Source of the DNA: Chlorella sorokiniana
Lineage: Eukaryota > Chlorophyta > Trebouxiophyceae > Chlorellales > Chlorellaceae
Length of the DNA: 64,000 nt
Assembly: GCA_025917655.1 (NCBI GenBank)
Contig: CP084612.1
Coordinates: forward strand, 1,674,001 to 1,738,000
Direction of reading: 5' to 3'
Below the pieces are notes generated by a model, which ran no database searches, was not told the DNA's origin, and saw nothing but the letters and a program-made list of their open reading frames with translations. Both the position numbers and the translations under genes were made by a program. Shown here piece after piece: positions 32,692-42,381 of this stretch. Position 1 is the first letter of the stretch; each line of letters opens with the position of its first letter.

Positions 32692-35600
32692 ATGGAGGAT
32701 AGCGATGACGAGCTTTACTGCCAGGCACTTTATAGTTTTGAGCACCCTGGCGCTGTGCAGCGGCCTGGAATGGTAGACCATAATGTCGGAGCGGCAAGTA
32801 AGCCCCTACAAGCATTAAACGGGCAGTCTGCACTGGGTGCCGCTACCTCGTCCGCGCCTGCCGCCCGCCCAGCGCCCGCGCCAGCTTGCAGCAATGTGCG
32901 CAGCCTGTTCTTGTCAGCCTCACGCCAGGCAGGAGCGCCCCAGCATCCATGCGGCCCGTTCCAGCAGCATTATCAGCCACTCCCTGCACAGCAGCAGTCC
33001 AGCTGGCCAAGCCGTCAGGACCAGCAGCTTCAGCAGCAGAAACGAGCGCAGCCACAGCAGCAGGAGCCGCTACCGCGCATCGTAACCGAGGGACTGGCGC
33101 CAAAGTATGCGGCAGGTCACAGGCCTGGGGTCGCAAATGGGGCAGTGTGTAGCCGGGCGGCCCTTCCACCCAGCATGCAGCACCCACCTCGGAAGCAGGG
33201 CAGCATCAGGTTGCGGGTGCCGCGCAGCAGCAGCCCAGCCTTGATGCAGCCGCCGCCGCAGCACCCGCAGCCGGCATCGATGCATGCAGCGCCCCCGCGG
33301 CATCAGCCGCCCCCGCCCCCGCCCCCGCCCCCGCCGCCGCCGCGGTGGGGGCGCCGCCGCAGAAGCGCCGCCTGCGCCAGCTGTTTGACTACCTGCTTGT
33401 GCTGGATCTGGAGGCCACCTGCGACAGGGACAAGGCCACGCAGCCAATGCCTCAGGAGGTCAGGCCTGGGGGTGTATGGGGGGGGCGGCGGGGGCCTGGC
33501 GTTGGGTGGGCGGGGCCGAGGGCGTGGCAAAGGGTTTGGTATCACCCGGAGCCAGGGCAGCAGCGCCGCTTCCCCAGCACCTGCGCTAAGGCGCCTTTGC
33601 AGTCGCTGGGCATGCACTGGGCACCCAGCACTGCTCTCTGTTCCACTCCGCAAACATGTTCCTCCCTGGTAGATCATTGAGCTCTCGTGCGTGGCGGTGG
33701 ACACGTCGACGCTGCGCCTGCTCCCCGCCAGCTTCCAGCGGTACGTGCGCCCGACCAGCACCCCCGCCTCTCCGCCTTCTGCACCGAGCTCACCAGCATC
33801 ACCCAGGACATGTGGGTGCTGCTGCGCCGTTGTGTTCAATTGGGTGGTGGTGTGTGTGGGCGCTGCGTGTTGGTGTGTGTGTGATGGTTGGTGTGTGGGT
33901 GGGTGGGTGGGGGGCCGGCGACGGGCCCTGAACCCAATTGCTGGTTCAAGCCAGCCGCCTGCATCGGCGGGGGTAGGACGGATGGTGACACGGGCGTGGT
34001 GGTTCAGGCGTATCTTCTAGCCCCCGGAACACCTGATGCTCTGCAACGTGCGCCGCCGCGGCCAGTCTGCCTGCCTGGCGCGTCTGCCGCTCTGCGCTGG
34101 CGGCCGTGCTGACAGGCCGGGCGGGGCGGTGTGCAGGGTGGATGGCGGCGTGCCGCTGCGCGTCGCGCTCGCCGACCTGGAGGCTTGGCTGCGCGAGCAG
34201 GGCCTCCTGGGCCAGGTGGGGCGTGGCCGGCCACTTGAGGCAACCGAGCTTCCCGCTCACCCTGCTGCGACACCCGCTTCCATGCCTGGCTGTTGTGCTT
34301 CCCTCAACAGCCATTCGCTCAGCAGCCGTGCCTCATGGCCTCCCCTGTGATCCCTCCCCGCCCCGCAGGGCAAGGCGTTTGTGCCTGTGTGAGCTGCCGC
34401 TGCTGCCAGCCCCTCCTACTGCTCTGGGGTGCATGTGGGCCGCCTGATGCCCGTCGGCGCCGCTGTAGCACTGGCAGCTGCCGACTGCTGAGCTGCCGCT
34501 TGTTGTTGCCTTTTCTTGCTTGCAGCACATGGAGGGACTGGGACCTGAAGGTGAGCTGCTGCCGCCAGGCGGCTGCTGTGCTATCAGCTGGTCACGTGCC
34601 GCCAGCAGGCTGGGCAGCTTGACTGGGGCCAGGAGCACTTTGGCCCTGCTGACCCGCCTCTGCTACAACCGACTCCCGCCCCGCCGTCGCACTGCCCCTG
34701 CCCGCTGACAGGTGCAAATGGCGATGGAGTGCAAGTGGCGCAGCATCCCCTGCCGCGCTTCCTGCAGCGCTGGGTGGACGTGTCTGCGGCGTGGCACAAG
34801 CACAGCGGGAAGAAGGGCAACCTGCGGTCGAGCGTGGAGGCAGCGGGGCTGACCTGGGACGGGCGTGCCCACTCGGCCATCGACGATGCACGCAACACAG
34901 CACGGTGGGCAGAGCGCGGCTGGGGTTGGGGGGCAGGGAGCGGGGAATAATGCCCATTTTTCGACCGCGGCTGGGCATTGGGATGTAACATTAGAGGGGT
35001 GGAGAGCCAGTGTGTGGAGTGCCGTCCCTCCGTGCCTCACCCTCTGCCATAGCGCTGGCGCCCTGCGCATGCAATCACCCAGTTTTCTTGCCGCGCTCCC
35101 GTTATTTCAGCCCGCCCGTGTTTGTGGCCCGAAGCAGGCGCCTGCCTCCCTCCCCCCTCATGCAGCCTGGCCATCAAGCTCATGTCCAGTGGCGTGATTT
35201 TGGGGGTGACCGGCTCCTTCACGGGGTGGACGCCTCGGGACGCTTCAAGCAGGCCACCCTGTTTGGCGGCACCGCGGGCGGCAGCGGCAGCATCAGCGGC
35301 AGCATGGGCGGCGGCGGCAAGGCTGGCGGGCTGGGCGCGCCGCCGCCTCGTAAGAAGCACAAGGTGTTTGACGAGGCGGGGGCGTGGAACGGCGGCTGCC
35401 ACTGCGGCGTCAAGGCTAAGGTGAGGCAGGCTTGCCTGCCCGCTGCGCTTCTGACTGAGCTTTGATAGCTTGAACCTCATAACGTGTGGTTCCAAAGCTG
35501 CGAGTGCATGCAGCCTGCAGCATGCGGCGCGCTCGGGCACCCCGCTCACCAGCACGTCTGGCTCCCCTGCCCATCCACTGCAGAAGCGGCAGGTCAAGAA

Positions 35601-35963
35601 GCCCGGGTGAGACTGGCCCCGCCGCGAGTCGGGCGTGGCTCCGGCCGCCGTTGGGTGACGGATCGTGTTTTGGCGCTGTCCGTCCTGTCCCAAGGAGACA
35701 GGCAGGCACTTCATGGCATCGGGTGCCCTAGACCCTCACGCCCCCTTCCTTCCCACCCAACACTGCGTGCCCATGCGCGCCCTTTCACGCAACTGCAGCC
35801 CAACAACGGCCGCTGGTTCTGGAGCTGCGGCAAGTTCAGCATGACGGGCGGAGGCGCCCAATGCGACTTCATGAAGTTTGCAGACCAGGTGCAGGAGCCC
35901 CCTGGTGCGGGCGCCACCAGCGGCGGCGGCGGGAAGCGCGGCTGGGGCGGCGACCGCCGCTGA
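32692..35963 (+). CDS. ERI1/ERI2-type 3'-5' exoribonuclease with C-terminal GRF zinc finger
   Basis: DEDDh-family exoribonuclease acting on structured RNA 3' ends (ERI proteins trim histone mRNA, 5.8S rRNA or small RNAs). About 250 residues of Gln/Pro/Ala-rich sequence (MEDSDDELYCQALYSFEHPG...) precede the catalytic domain. Motifs: ExoI LFDYLLVLDLEATCD (D and E), IIELSCVAVDTSTLRLLPAS, LSAFCTELTSITQDM, ExoII DWDLK (about 34540), and ExoIII AHSAIDDARNTAR with the catalytic His and Asp. A Gly-rich linker and basic PRKKHK lead to a GRF-type zinc finger (CHCGVKAK...PNNGRWFWSCGK...CDFMKFAD), ending at 35963. Frame slips lie near 33305-33350 (Pro run), 33750 and 34747. The GRF finger is shared with ERI2-like proteins and may bind single-stranded nucleic acid. 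Confidence 0.88.
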
Positions 35964-36156
35964 GGGCATGTGCTGGATCCAGAGCATGCGGAGAGGGTGC
36001 CTGCTGCTCTGAGAGATGAGAGTCGAAAGGAGACAACCGCAGCAGCCCCGAACAGCATGCTGATGCTGGAACGCACACATCCCGCCGACTGCTTTGCCAA
36101 GTCTCGTGCCAACCATCGGCTGCACAATAGCAAGCGTGCTTGCCTGCAATCAATCC

Positions 36157-36161
36157 TGTAA
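36157..36161 (+). terminator. Poly(A) signal TGTAA of the exoribonuclease gene
   Basis: TGTAA 194 bases past the stop at 35963. Confidence 0.6.
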
Positions 36162-36171
36162 TGTACACCTC

Positions 36172-36176
36172 TTACA
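36172..36176 (-). terminator. Poly(A) signal TGTAA of the Grx-DEP-DUF547 gene
   Basis: TTACA on plus (TGTAA on minus), 156 bases past the stop of the minus-strand gene and only 10 bases from the opposing gene's signal. Confidence 0.55.
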
Positions 36177-36331
36177 CAGCATTGCAAAACTTAGCATGCA
36201 AACACCTTCATCGTCGCTGCCGGTACCCAGAGAGCAGCTGCAGCGGGAGGCCCCTGCGACAGATCTTGAATGGCTTGAGAGTACAAGTGCATCGCTTCGT
36301 TTGTTCTTGTGGCAGCGCGCCCGGGTTCCCA

Positions 36332-39300
36332 TCATTCTACCGCGTTGGTGGTCCAGTCATACGGGCGGAAGCGCAGGGCGATGCCGTCGGCGCCCCAGCG
36401 CTGCATCAGGTCGCGGAGCTCCGCTTGGGGCCCTGCAGGGCGTGCGACGCAGCCCGGACAGCGTGAGACCACAGGCAGTGTCCCCACTTGCGGTAATGAG
36501 GGCGTGAGTTCGGAGCGGGGTGCGGGCATGGTATGATGAGGGGCAGGATGGCACTGCTCATTGCAGCTGCCGCCCTGGCGGCAGCAAACCCAGCAGGCAA
36601 TGGGTCAAGGCTCCCCACGCACAACCAGCCTGCTGCTGCAGCACCCTGGCCAGCACGCAGCCCCCTGCAGGGGCTGGGGGCGGCTGGCAGGATCTGCGGC
36701 GCCCGCGACGCCTCACCTGGCGGCAGGTGGTCGGCGAGGAAAGAAAGCAGCTGCTCCTTGGTGCCAAAGTCGGGGCCGTACCTGCAGGGCAAAGCCTCCA
36801 GCCGTGTCAGACGGCAGCAGTGCATGCATCTGCCAGGAAGCCTTGCTCCCAGGGGCCAAGCACTAGCATCTCAACCGCAACTCAGCCTAGCATCTCAGCC
36901 GGCCAGCAGCACGTCGGCGGCGGCTGCACGGTGTTGGCTGTCCCCGCCTACCGCTCGCCGGCCCCTCGCCCCCCAACCCCACCCACCAACACGCCCATCC
37001 TTCCCACGACGCGCAACCACCCCACCCGCTGCCACCCTTGACGCCCACCACTTGAGAATCATGGAGAGCTCCAGCTCCCGCTTCTCTGCATCCACCGCCA
37101 CCTCGCCGGCACAGAAGGCGCGCGCCGCCTCCCCCAGCCCAAAGTCCAGGCTGTCGGGCGTGTAGACGCGGATGGGGGGCAGGAGGCTGCGCCGCAGTTG
37201 AGCGCAAAGTGGATGCGGGGATCCACGGGCTGAGGTGGGACAAATTTTCGGGGAAAGGGGGAAGGAGGGGGAAATGTAGGCTGGGGGATGTGGGTGGCGG
37301 TGGAGCCCCAGGGGCGGCAAAGGCAGCAGCAGATGCCTGGAGTGGACACAGCGACAGCCACTGGTGCTGCCACATGAGACTCAAGCCGCATGGCCCTCCT
37401 TCCCCATGCCCTCCGCACCGTCACCGCCAGCGCGGCGCGAGGGTCGCCTGCCTTGAAGGTGCGCCCAGCCCACTGCGGGCGGCCCAGCAGCGAAGAGGGA
37501 GGCGGGGGAGGGGGCGTTGCCGCGCAGCGCGCCGTGCTCGATGTCGTTGGAAGACCAGCGGGCGCCGCCGATGACATAGGACACCGAGTCAAACCACTTG
37601 AGCCTGCGCGGCACAAGAAAGTGGAGGGGGCGCAAAGGCAGCCGTCAAAGGTTGCTCGCAGGCGCAGGAACAATAGGTACGTGTGGCCCAGTCCAGCTTA
37701 CACCCCCTCCCTTTCCGCCCACCTGTCTCCTTCCTGGGCAGCTGCAGTCTGCAAGCCCTGTGCCCGGCTTACACCCCCGTCTCTCCCCCTTTCACCCCCA
37801 ACCGGTCACCCACCTGGCCAGGCTGCCGTCCGCTGGGCCAAACACCGCCAGTGCGTGCACCACCAGCGCGTTGTAGGTGTTGATGAAGAAGGCGATGCGC
37901 TGCTCGCGGGAGGACAGCTGGGACAGGTCCACTTTTTGCAGCTCCGCGGCGGCGGCCGCAAAATCGGCAAAGGCGGGGTCGGCGCGCAGCGCGGCGTAGT
38001 CGACCTTCCTGCCGCCCTGCACCAGGTGCGCGTCAAAGAGGGCCAGGATGCGGCGACGCAGGCTCTCCGCAACCTGCGGGGGCGCGGCACGCCGGCGTGG
38101 AGCGGTGTGGACCACAAGTCAGCGTTGAAGGCGGCCGGGGAAGCCTCGCCTACAATGCACTGCAAAGCTGTGAGCAGCTTTAGGCGGACAAGGGCGCGGG
38201 GACGGGATTGGGGTGCTCGGGCTGCAGGCCTCCTCCCCCACCTCTGCCGCAGGCCGTGCCGGTCCGAACCAGGTGAACTGGCCATTCAGCGGCTCCTTCC
38301 AGCGGGACGGCTGGGGGCAGTCGGCCACCAGGCGCAGGGAGAGCCCCGGCTGCTGCTCAACCGAAGCCGCGCTCAGAGCCACATCCGCCGCCGCTGGGTC
38401 GGCCGTGGTCAGAAGCTGCGCAGCCTGCAGGGCGCCCAGAGCGGCACCCGCAGCATCGCTGGAAAGGCCCCGCGCGTCGCGCAGCCAGGCGGCAGCTGCG
38501 CGGGCGGTGAAGGGCGCGCCGCGGGCGGCGCCCAGCGCCGCTGCGCGCATGTCGGCTGCCAGCTGGCGCAGCCGCTGGGCCTCGGGATCCTCTGCAGCCT
38601 CCTCCTCAGCCTGCAGTGATTATGGCACAAGCAGCTGCTCATTTCAACCGTCAGCCTGCCCCTGAGGCTGCCAGAGGCGCATTCGCCCAACCAGCGCATG
38701 CCCGCCAGCTCGTATCGCCGCTCCCCCAGCAGGCGCGCCGCCAACCCACCTGCCGCGCTGCTGCCGCCTGCTCCAGCACCTCTGCCAGCTCAGCAGGCAG
38801 CGGTGGCGCCGCTGCGTCGGCCAGCAGCTGCTGCAGGCCGCCGGATTCGACCAGCGGCACGACCTCGGAGGCGCCGCCCAACAGCTTGCCGCCCACAAAC
38901 ACTTGCGGCACGGTGGCCTGCCCCGTGGCGGCCTTCACCTTGCTCAGCACCTGCGGTGGCGCCATGGGGTTGGCAGGGAAGCAGTGGAGCGGGGGCAGGG
39001 AGGATGCGCCTCTCTCTAAGGCGGCAGGCGAGGAGAAGCTTCCACCAGCGCGAGTTGCCTCCAGGGCAAGCCCGCAGCTGGTCTAAAGAAGGCAGTACCT
39101 CCAGCTTCTCCGAAAGCTCGTACTCGCGGTGGGGATGCCCGCTGCGTCCAGGGCCGCTTTGGTTTTCTTGCAGTATGGGCAGCCCACTGTTGTGATCACC
39201 GCCACCAGCGGCTCGTGCGCTGGGGGGCAGCCATGGCCTGCAGCAGCAGCAACGGCAGCAACAGCAGCAGCAGCTCGGAAGCCTGGGGATGAATTAGTGT

Positions 39301-39596
39301 TGCCTGGAGGTAGGCATGTCACGAAATATTCCAGACGGCAGAAGGGCAGACGCTCTTTTGCAGCAGTAGCAAGGTGCAAACAAGCTCACCTGCGTTGCGG
39401 CAGACGTGGAGGTACTGTCGGCTGCAGCCCTCACGCGGAGCGCAGCAGGGCTGAATCCACGGTGACGGCCGCCAGATTGCGGGAAGGCAATCTGGTGCCT
39501 GTGTGGAAGTTGCTTGCTGGCGCAAACTGCACGGTATGGAAGGAGCCGAAAGTGAGACGCACGACCGAAGCAGAAGCGCGAAGCCTGGAAGCTCAT
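36332..39596 (-). CDS. Glutaredoxin-DEP-DUF547 fusion protein
   Basis: About nine exons. The N-terminal exon (39388-39596) starts MSFQASRFCFGRASHFRLLP and ends RVRAAADSTSTSAATQ, a plausible organelle transit peptide. Next is a glutaredoxin domain: PLVAVITTVGCPYCKKTKAA (CPYC active site, about 39171-39182), then KVKAATGQATVPQVFVGGKL (cis-Pro) and LLGGASEVVPLVE. The DEP-like exon (about 38280-38610) has RGAPFTARAAAAWLRDARGL. DUF547 follows: RKVDYAALRADPAFADF, REQRIAFFINTYNALVVHAL, KWFDSVSYVIGGARWSSNDI, DPRIHFALNCGAASCPPIRV and AFCAGEVAVDAEKRELELSM. It ends FRPYDWTTNAVE at 36332. One C is missing near 39131-39134 (AGIP|REYELSEKLE). The architecture is known in plants and algae; its function is not established. 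Confidence 0.88.
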
Positions 39597-39871
39597 GGAT
39601 GAATGAATTGGTTGGAAGCAGTGAATGCTGGCGTGCAGGGCCGATTGGGCTAGGAAATTGCCGGCAGCAGAAATCCGAGCTGGAGCCAGACTGGAGGCCT
39701 TCATGGGGCACGCTGCCTGTCTAGCACACGCCTGCATCGTGCGATCGGAGTTCTTTGTTGCTGTTGTGTGCCAGCTGCGCCGCCTGGGGCCTCTCCCTCG
39801 CATACCTGTGTTGGAGCAGCCCTTCCACTGGCGCAGGCCCCGAACCCTTAGCGCCACGCCGCAGGGTGGCA
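39597..39871. promoter_or_regulatory. Divergent promoter (275 bases)
   Basis: Between the chosen ATG of the Grx-DEP-DUF547 gene (minus) and the ATP synthase subunit g gene (plus). In-frame upstream ATGs on the minus strand (for instance in MQACARQAACPMKASS) could extend the Grx protein into this region. Confidence 0.35.
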
Positions 39872-40702
39872 ATGGCAGCTCGCCTTGCAGCGCTCGCCAG
39901 CAAGGCTCGGGCAGCCGCAGAGCCGGCCTGGAACAAGGCGAGAACGGAGACTGTGAAGCAGTATGACGCGCTGATGTCCTCCAATCAACAGTATGTGGTG
40001 AAGGACAAGGAGGCGGCGGACAAGCTGCTGAAGCAGTATGTCTTCACGCAGCTATCCAAGTGAGCACAGCGGCGCCTGCAACGCTTCGCCCAACCAACCT
40101 CTTTCACCCGGCTTGCATTCACGTAGGACCTATTTTCTATGTCACATCTATCCTATGGTGCTTCCACTTGAACATGTTGAGTGGCAGCCTCCTGGCCAAT
40201 GCGGCGCTCTTTGCCGGGCCAACGTGCACGCCACCGTCGCTGCTGCTGCGTGCGCAGGATTCCCACCGGCATCGCGGAATGCAAGTCGGAGGCGGCATCG
40301 CTCAAGTCAAAGTGGGCCAACCTGCGGGAGCTGCCCACCACCGAGGTCCGTGGGGTGATGGGCAGGGCGTGGGAGCAGCCAGCGCTGGCACGCCATCCGC
40401 GCCGACACGGTCGCAATTGCTGCAGCAGCAGCCCGCGCCCGACAGGCCACACACCGCGCGCTGCTCTGGGAGGCAAAGCCATTGGACACAGGGGGTGCCT
40501 TGGGCAGTTAACTGGCTCGCTTGGGCAGTTAATTGGCTCGGCTGGTGGCCACGCCGCGAACACAGCCGGGGTCAAGAGCGTTGCCCCACCTTCTGCGCCG
40601 CAGGTGGCCACCTACTTCGGCTTCGCTGCTGAGCTGTACGCTTGGTTCTGCATTGGAGAGATCATCGGCCGCGGCGGCTCCCTGACCGGCTACCACGTTT
40701 AA
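39872..40702 (+). CDS. Mitochondrial F1Fo ATP synthase subunit g
   Basis: Small membrane subunit of the peripheral/dimerising part of mitochondrial ATP synthase. Three exons in phase: 39872-40059, 40258-40345 and 40604-40702. The protein starts MAARLAALASKARAAAEPAW, contains KQYDALMSSNQQYVVKDKEA, then IPTGIAECKSEAASLKSKWA, and ends with a single hydrophobic span carrying the family motif: GFAAELYAWFCIGEIIGRGG, SLTGYHV. The GEIIGR motif near the C-terminus is diagnostic of subunit g (ATP20 / ATP5MG). About 124 residues, as expected. No frame damage seen. Confidence 0.88.
40499..40540. repeat. 21-bp tandem duplication, two copies
   Basis: Two adjacent 21-base copies beginning CTTGGGCAGTTAACTGGCTC, differing at one position, in the second intron of the subunit g gene. 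Confidence 0.85.
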
Positions 40703-41608
40703 GCCCCAGCAGCCGCCTCAGCAGCCCCGCAGCTGTACAAGCGCAAGCGCAGCATAGCGCAGCGTTTCATCACAGCCTGCGAGTTCCGTCGCAGGATTGC
40801 TTTCATGCGACGCCCGACTGCTGGTCGCCGGCAGCCCTCCCATCCCTTCTCCTCACTGCTCTCACGTGTGTCCAGCTGATGCTCTGCCTTTCCTAGCTGG
40901 CTGCTCAGTTCCTGGCTGCCCGGCCCGAGCTCTCCAAGCCTCTCGGTTCACGCTGAACGATTTGAAGCGTCACATAGTCGCCTGTTTGTACACACAGCAT
41001 CAAGGGAGAGCACGGGCTTTGTGGGCATCCAACAGAAAAAAAAAAGGGCAAGTGTGACGGGCGCCAGCATGACAGCAGCGCACGGCGAGCTCGGGGCAGG
41101 CTGTGCGCCGCGGTGACGGCAAAACATAAAAAGTAATTCATGGGCAGGGACGCTGCAGTCACAGCGGGATGGGTGGGATAGAGTTCTGGCGTGGCGGGGT
41201 GTTGTGTATGTGTGTGTGTGGGGGGGGGGCCGGCAGAGCACAAACAGCAAAACAAGAGGATGGACGGGAAGGCACGCTCGAGTGCGCACAAAAGGGTGGG
41301 AGCAAGCGGCGGCATGGATCACAGCGCCACGCCTGGCTACGCACGCTCGGAAGCTGCAATGTGGCGATAAAGTACAGGGCAAGAAGCAGGAGGCAGGACA
41401 GAGGCACAGTGGCGAGCCCAGGACGGGTTGCTGCTATACACGGGAAGCCGCTGTGGGCTGCATTGCTTGGGGCAGTGGAAATGAGATGTATGCAAACGTA
41501 CAAGTCGGAGGGTGGTGGCGGAGCCTGCCAAAAGCAGCGGAAGTGATGCAACAAGGTATGACTAGGGGCGAGTTTTGTAGGGACGGGGAGGGGATGTCAG
41601 CAGCGTTG
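40703..41608. other. Tail-to-tail intergenic region, about 900 bases
   Basis: Lies between two converging genes. I see no convincing exon. It holds a GT-rich tract followed by a G run at about 41204-41230 and an A run at 41036-41044. A long 3' UTR on either side is likely. Confidence 0.35.
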
Positions 41609-42263
41609 CTACCCAGAGCCGTAGCCGCCAGAGGGGCTCTTCTCCTTGACAATGCGCGGCCGCCGCTTGGTGTTGCTAATGATCAGGGCCATGTCCTCCT
41701 GCAATCCGGACATACACTAAGTCAGCACGATGTGTGTGTTGGGGGGTGGGGGCCGCTTGTGGGCCATGGCGGCTGAGATTGCAGCAACCACCGCCACAGC
41801 CAAGGACCGCCGCAGCTGGGGAGCGACGATGGCCGCAGCGGAGCCGCGAGCGCGAGCGTAACCACACGCACAGGCCCCCTGGGGCCGGCAGGGGCGTGCC
41901 CGGGGAGAGGAGAGCGGCAGCCGGGTGTGCACCACATGGCATTGGCCTTCAGCGGCCAGATTGTCGAGCGTGGCTGCCCAACCCACCTCGATCTCTTGAG
42001 GGGTCAGCGTCAGGTTGTACCATGGCCGCTTGTAGGGAAACTCGGGGCCCGTGTGCGGCAGCGGCGGCATGGGAGGCTTCACGGAGACTTTCAGGAAGAG
42101 GCCGGGGCAGATAAAGACAGAGAGCAATGCGGTGCAGTGGTGAGCAGTGCACAAGGGTTGGGGGAAGGCGGCAGAAGGCTCTCAGCAAGGCCTCGGTCCC
42201 AGGGTGCCTTCTTGCGGCTCGGCTCTCGTGTGAGGCCCGCAAAACGTCAACGGCACTCCGCAT
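41609..42263 (-). CDS. Small protein of unknown function
   Basis: Two exons are clear. The 3' exon (41609-41697) encodes EDMALIISNTKRRPRIVKEK then SPSGGYGSG and TAG. The exon at about 41987-42095 encodes KVSVKPPMPPLPHTGPEFPY then KRPWYNLTLTPQEIE. They join in phase with a good GT..AG intron. The 5' exon is uncertain: an ATG at 42263 opens a basic, Ala/Arg-rich N-terminus (MRSAVDVLRASHESRAARRH) that could be a mitochondrial presequence, but I could not find a matching donor. The short, basic, Pro/Trp/Tyr-containing protein resembles an accessory subunit of a mitochondrial complex, but I do not recognise it. Confidence 0.5.
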
Positions 42264-42381
42264 TTCTCACATCATCAGTATATCTTCTTTTACAACACCC
42301 TAGACGAGCGTGTAAAGGTCTTGTGTGCGATCGCCAGCTCCAAACACCGGTTTTGCTTGCTTGTTGCGTCGGCTGGCGCCC
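42264..42381. promoter_or_regulatory. Very short divergent promoter (about 118 bases)
   Basis: Between the candidate start of the small minus-strand gene and the FAM98 gene. The two genes must share this sequence or use each other's 5' regions. A TATA-like ATATAC lies within it at about 42278. Confidence 0.4.
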
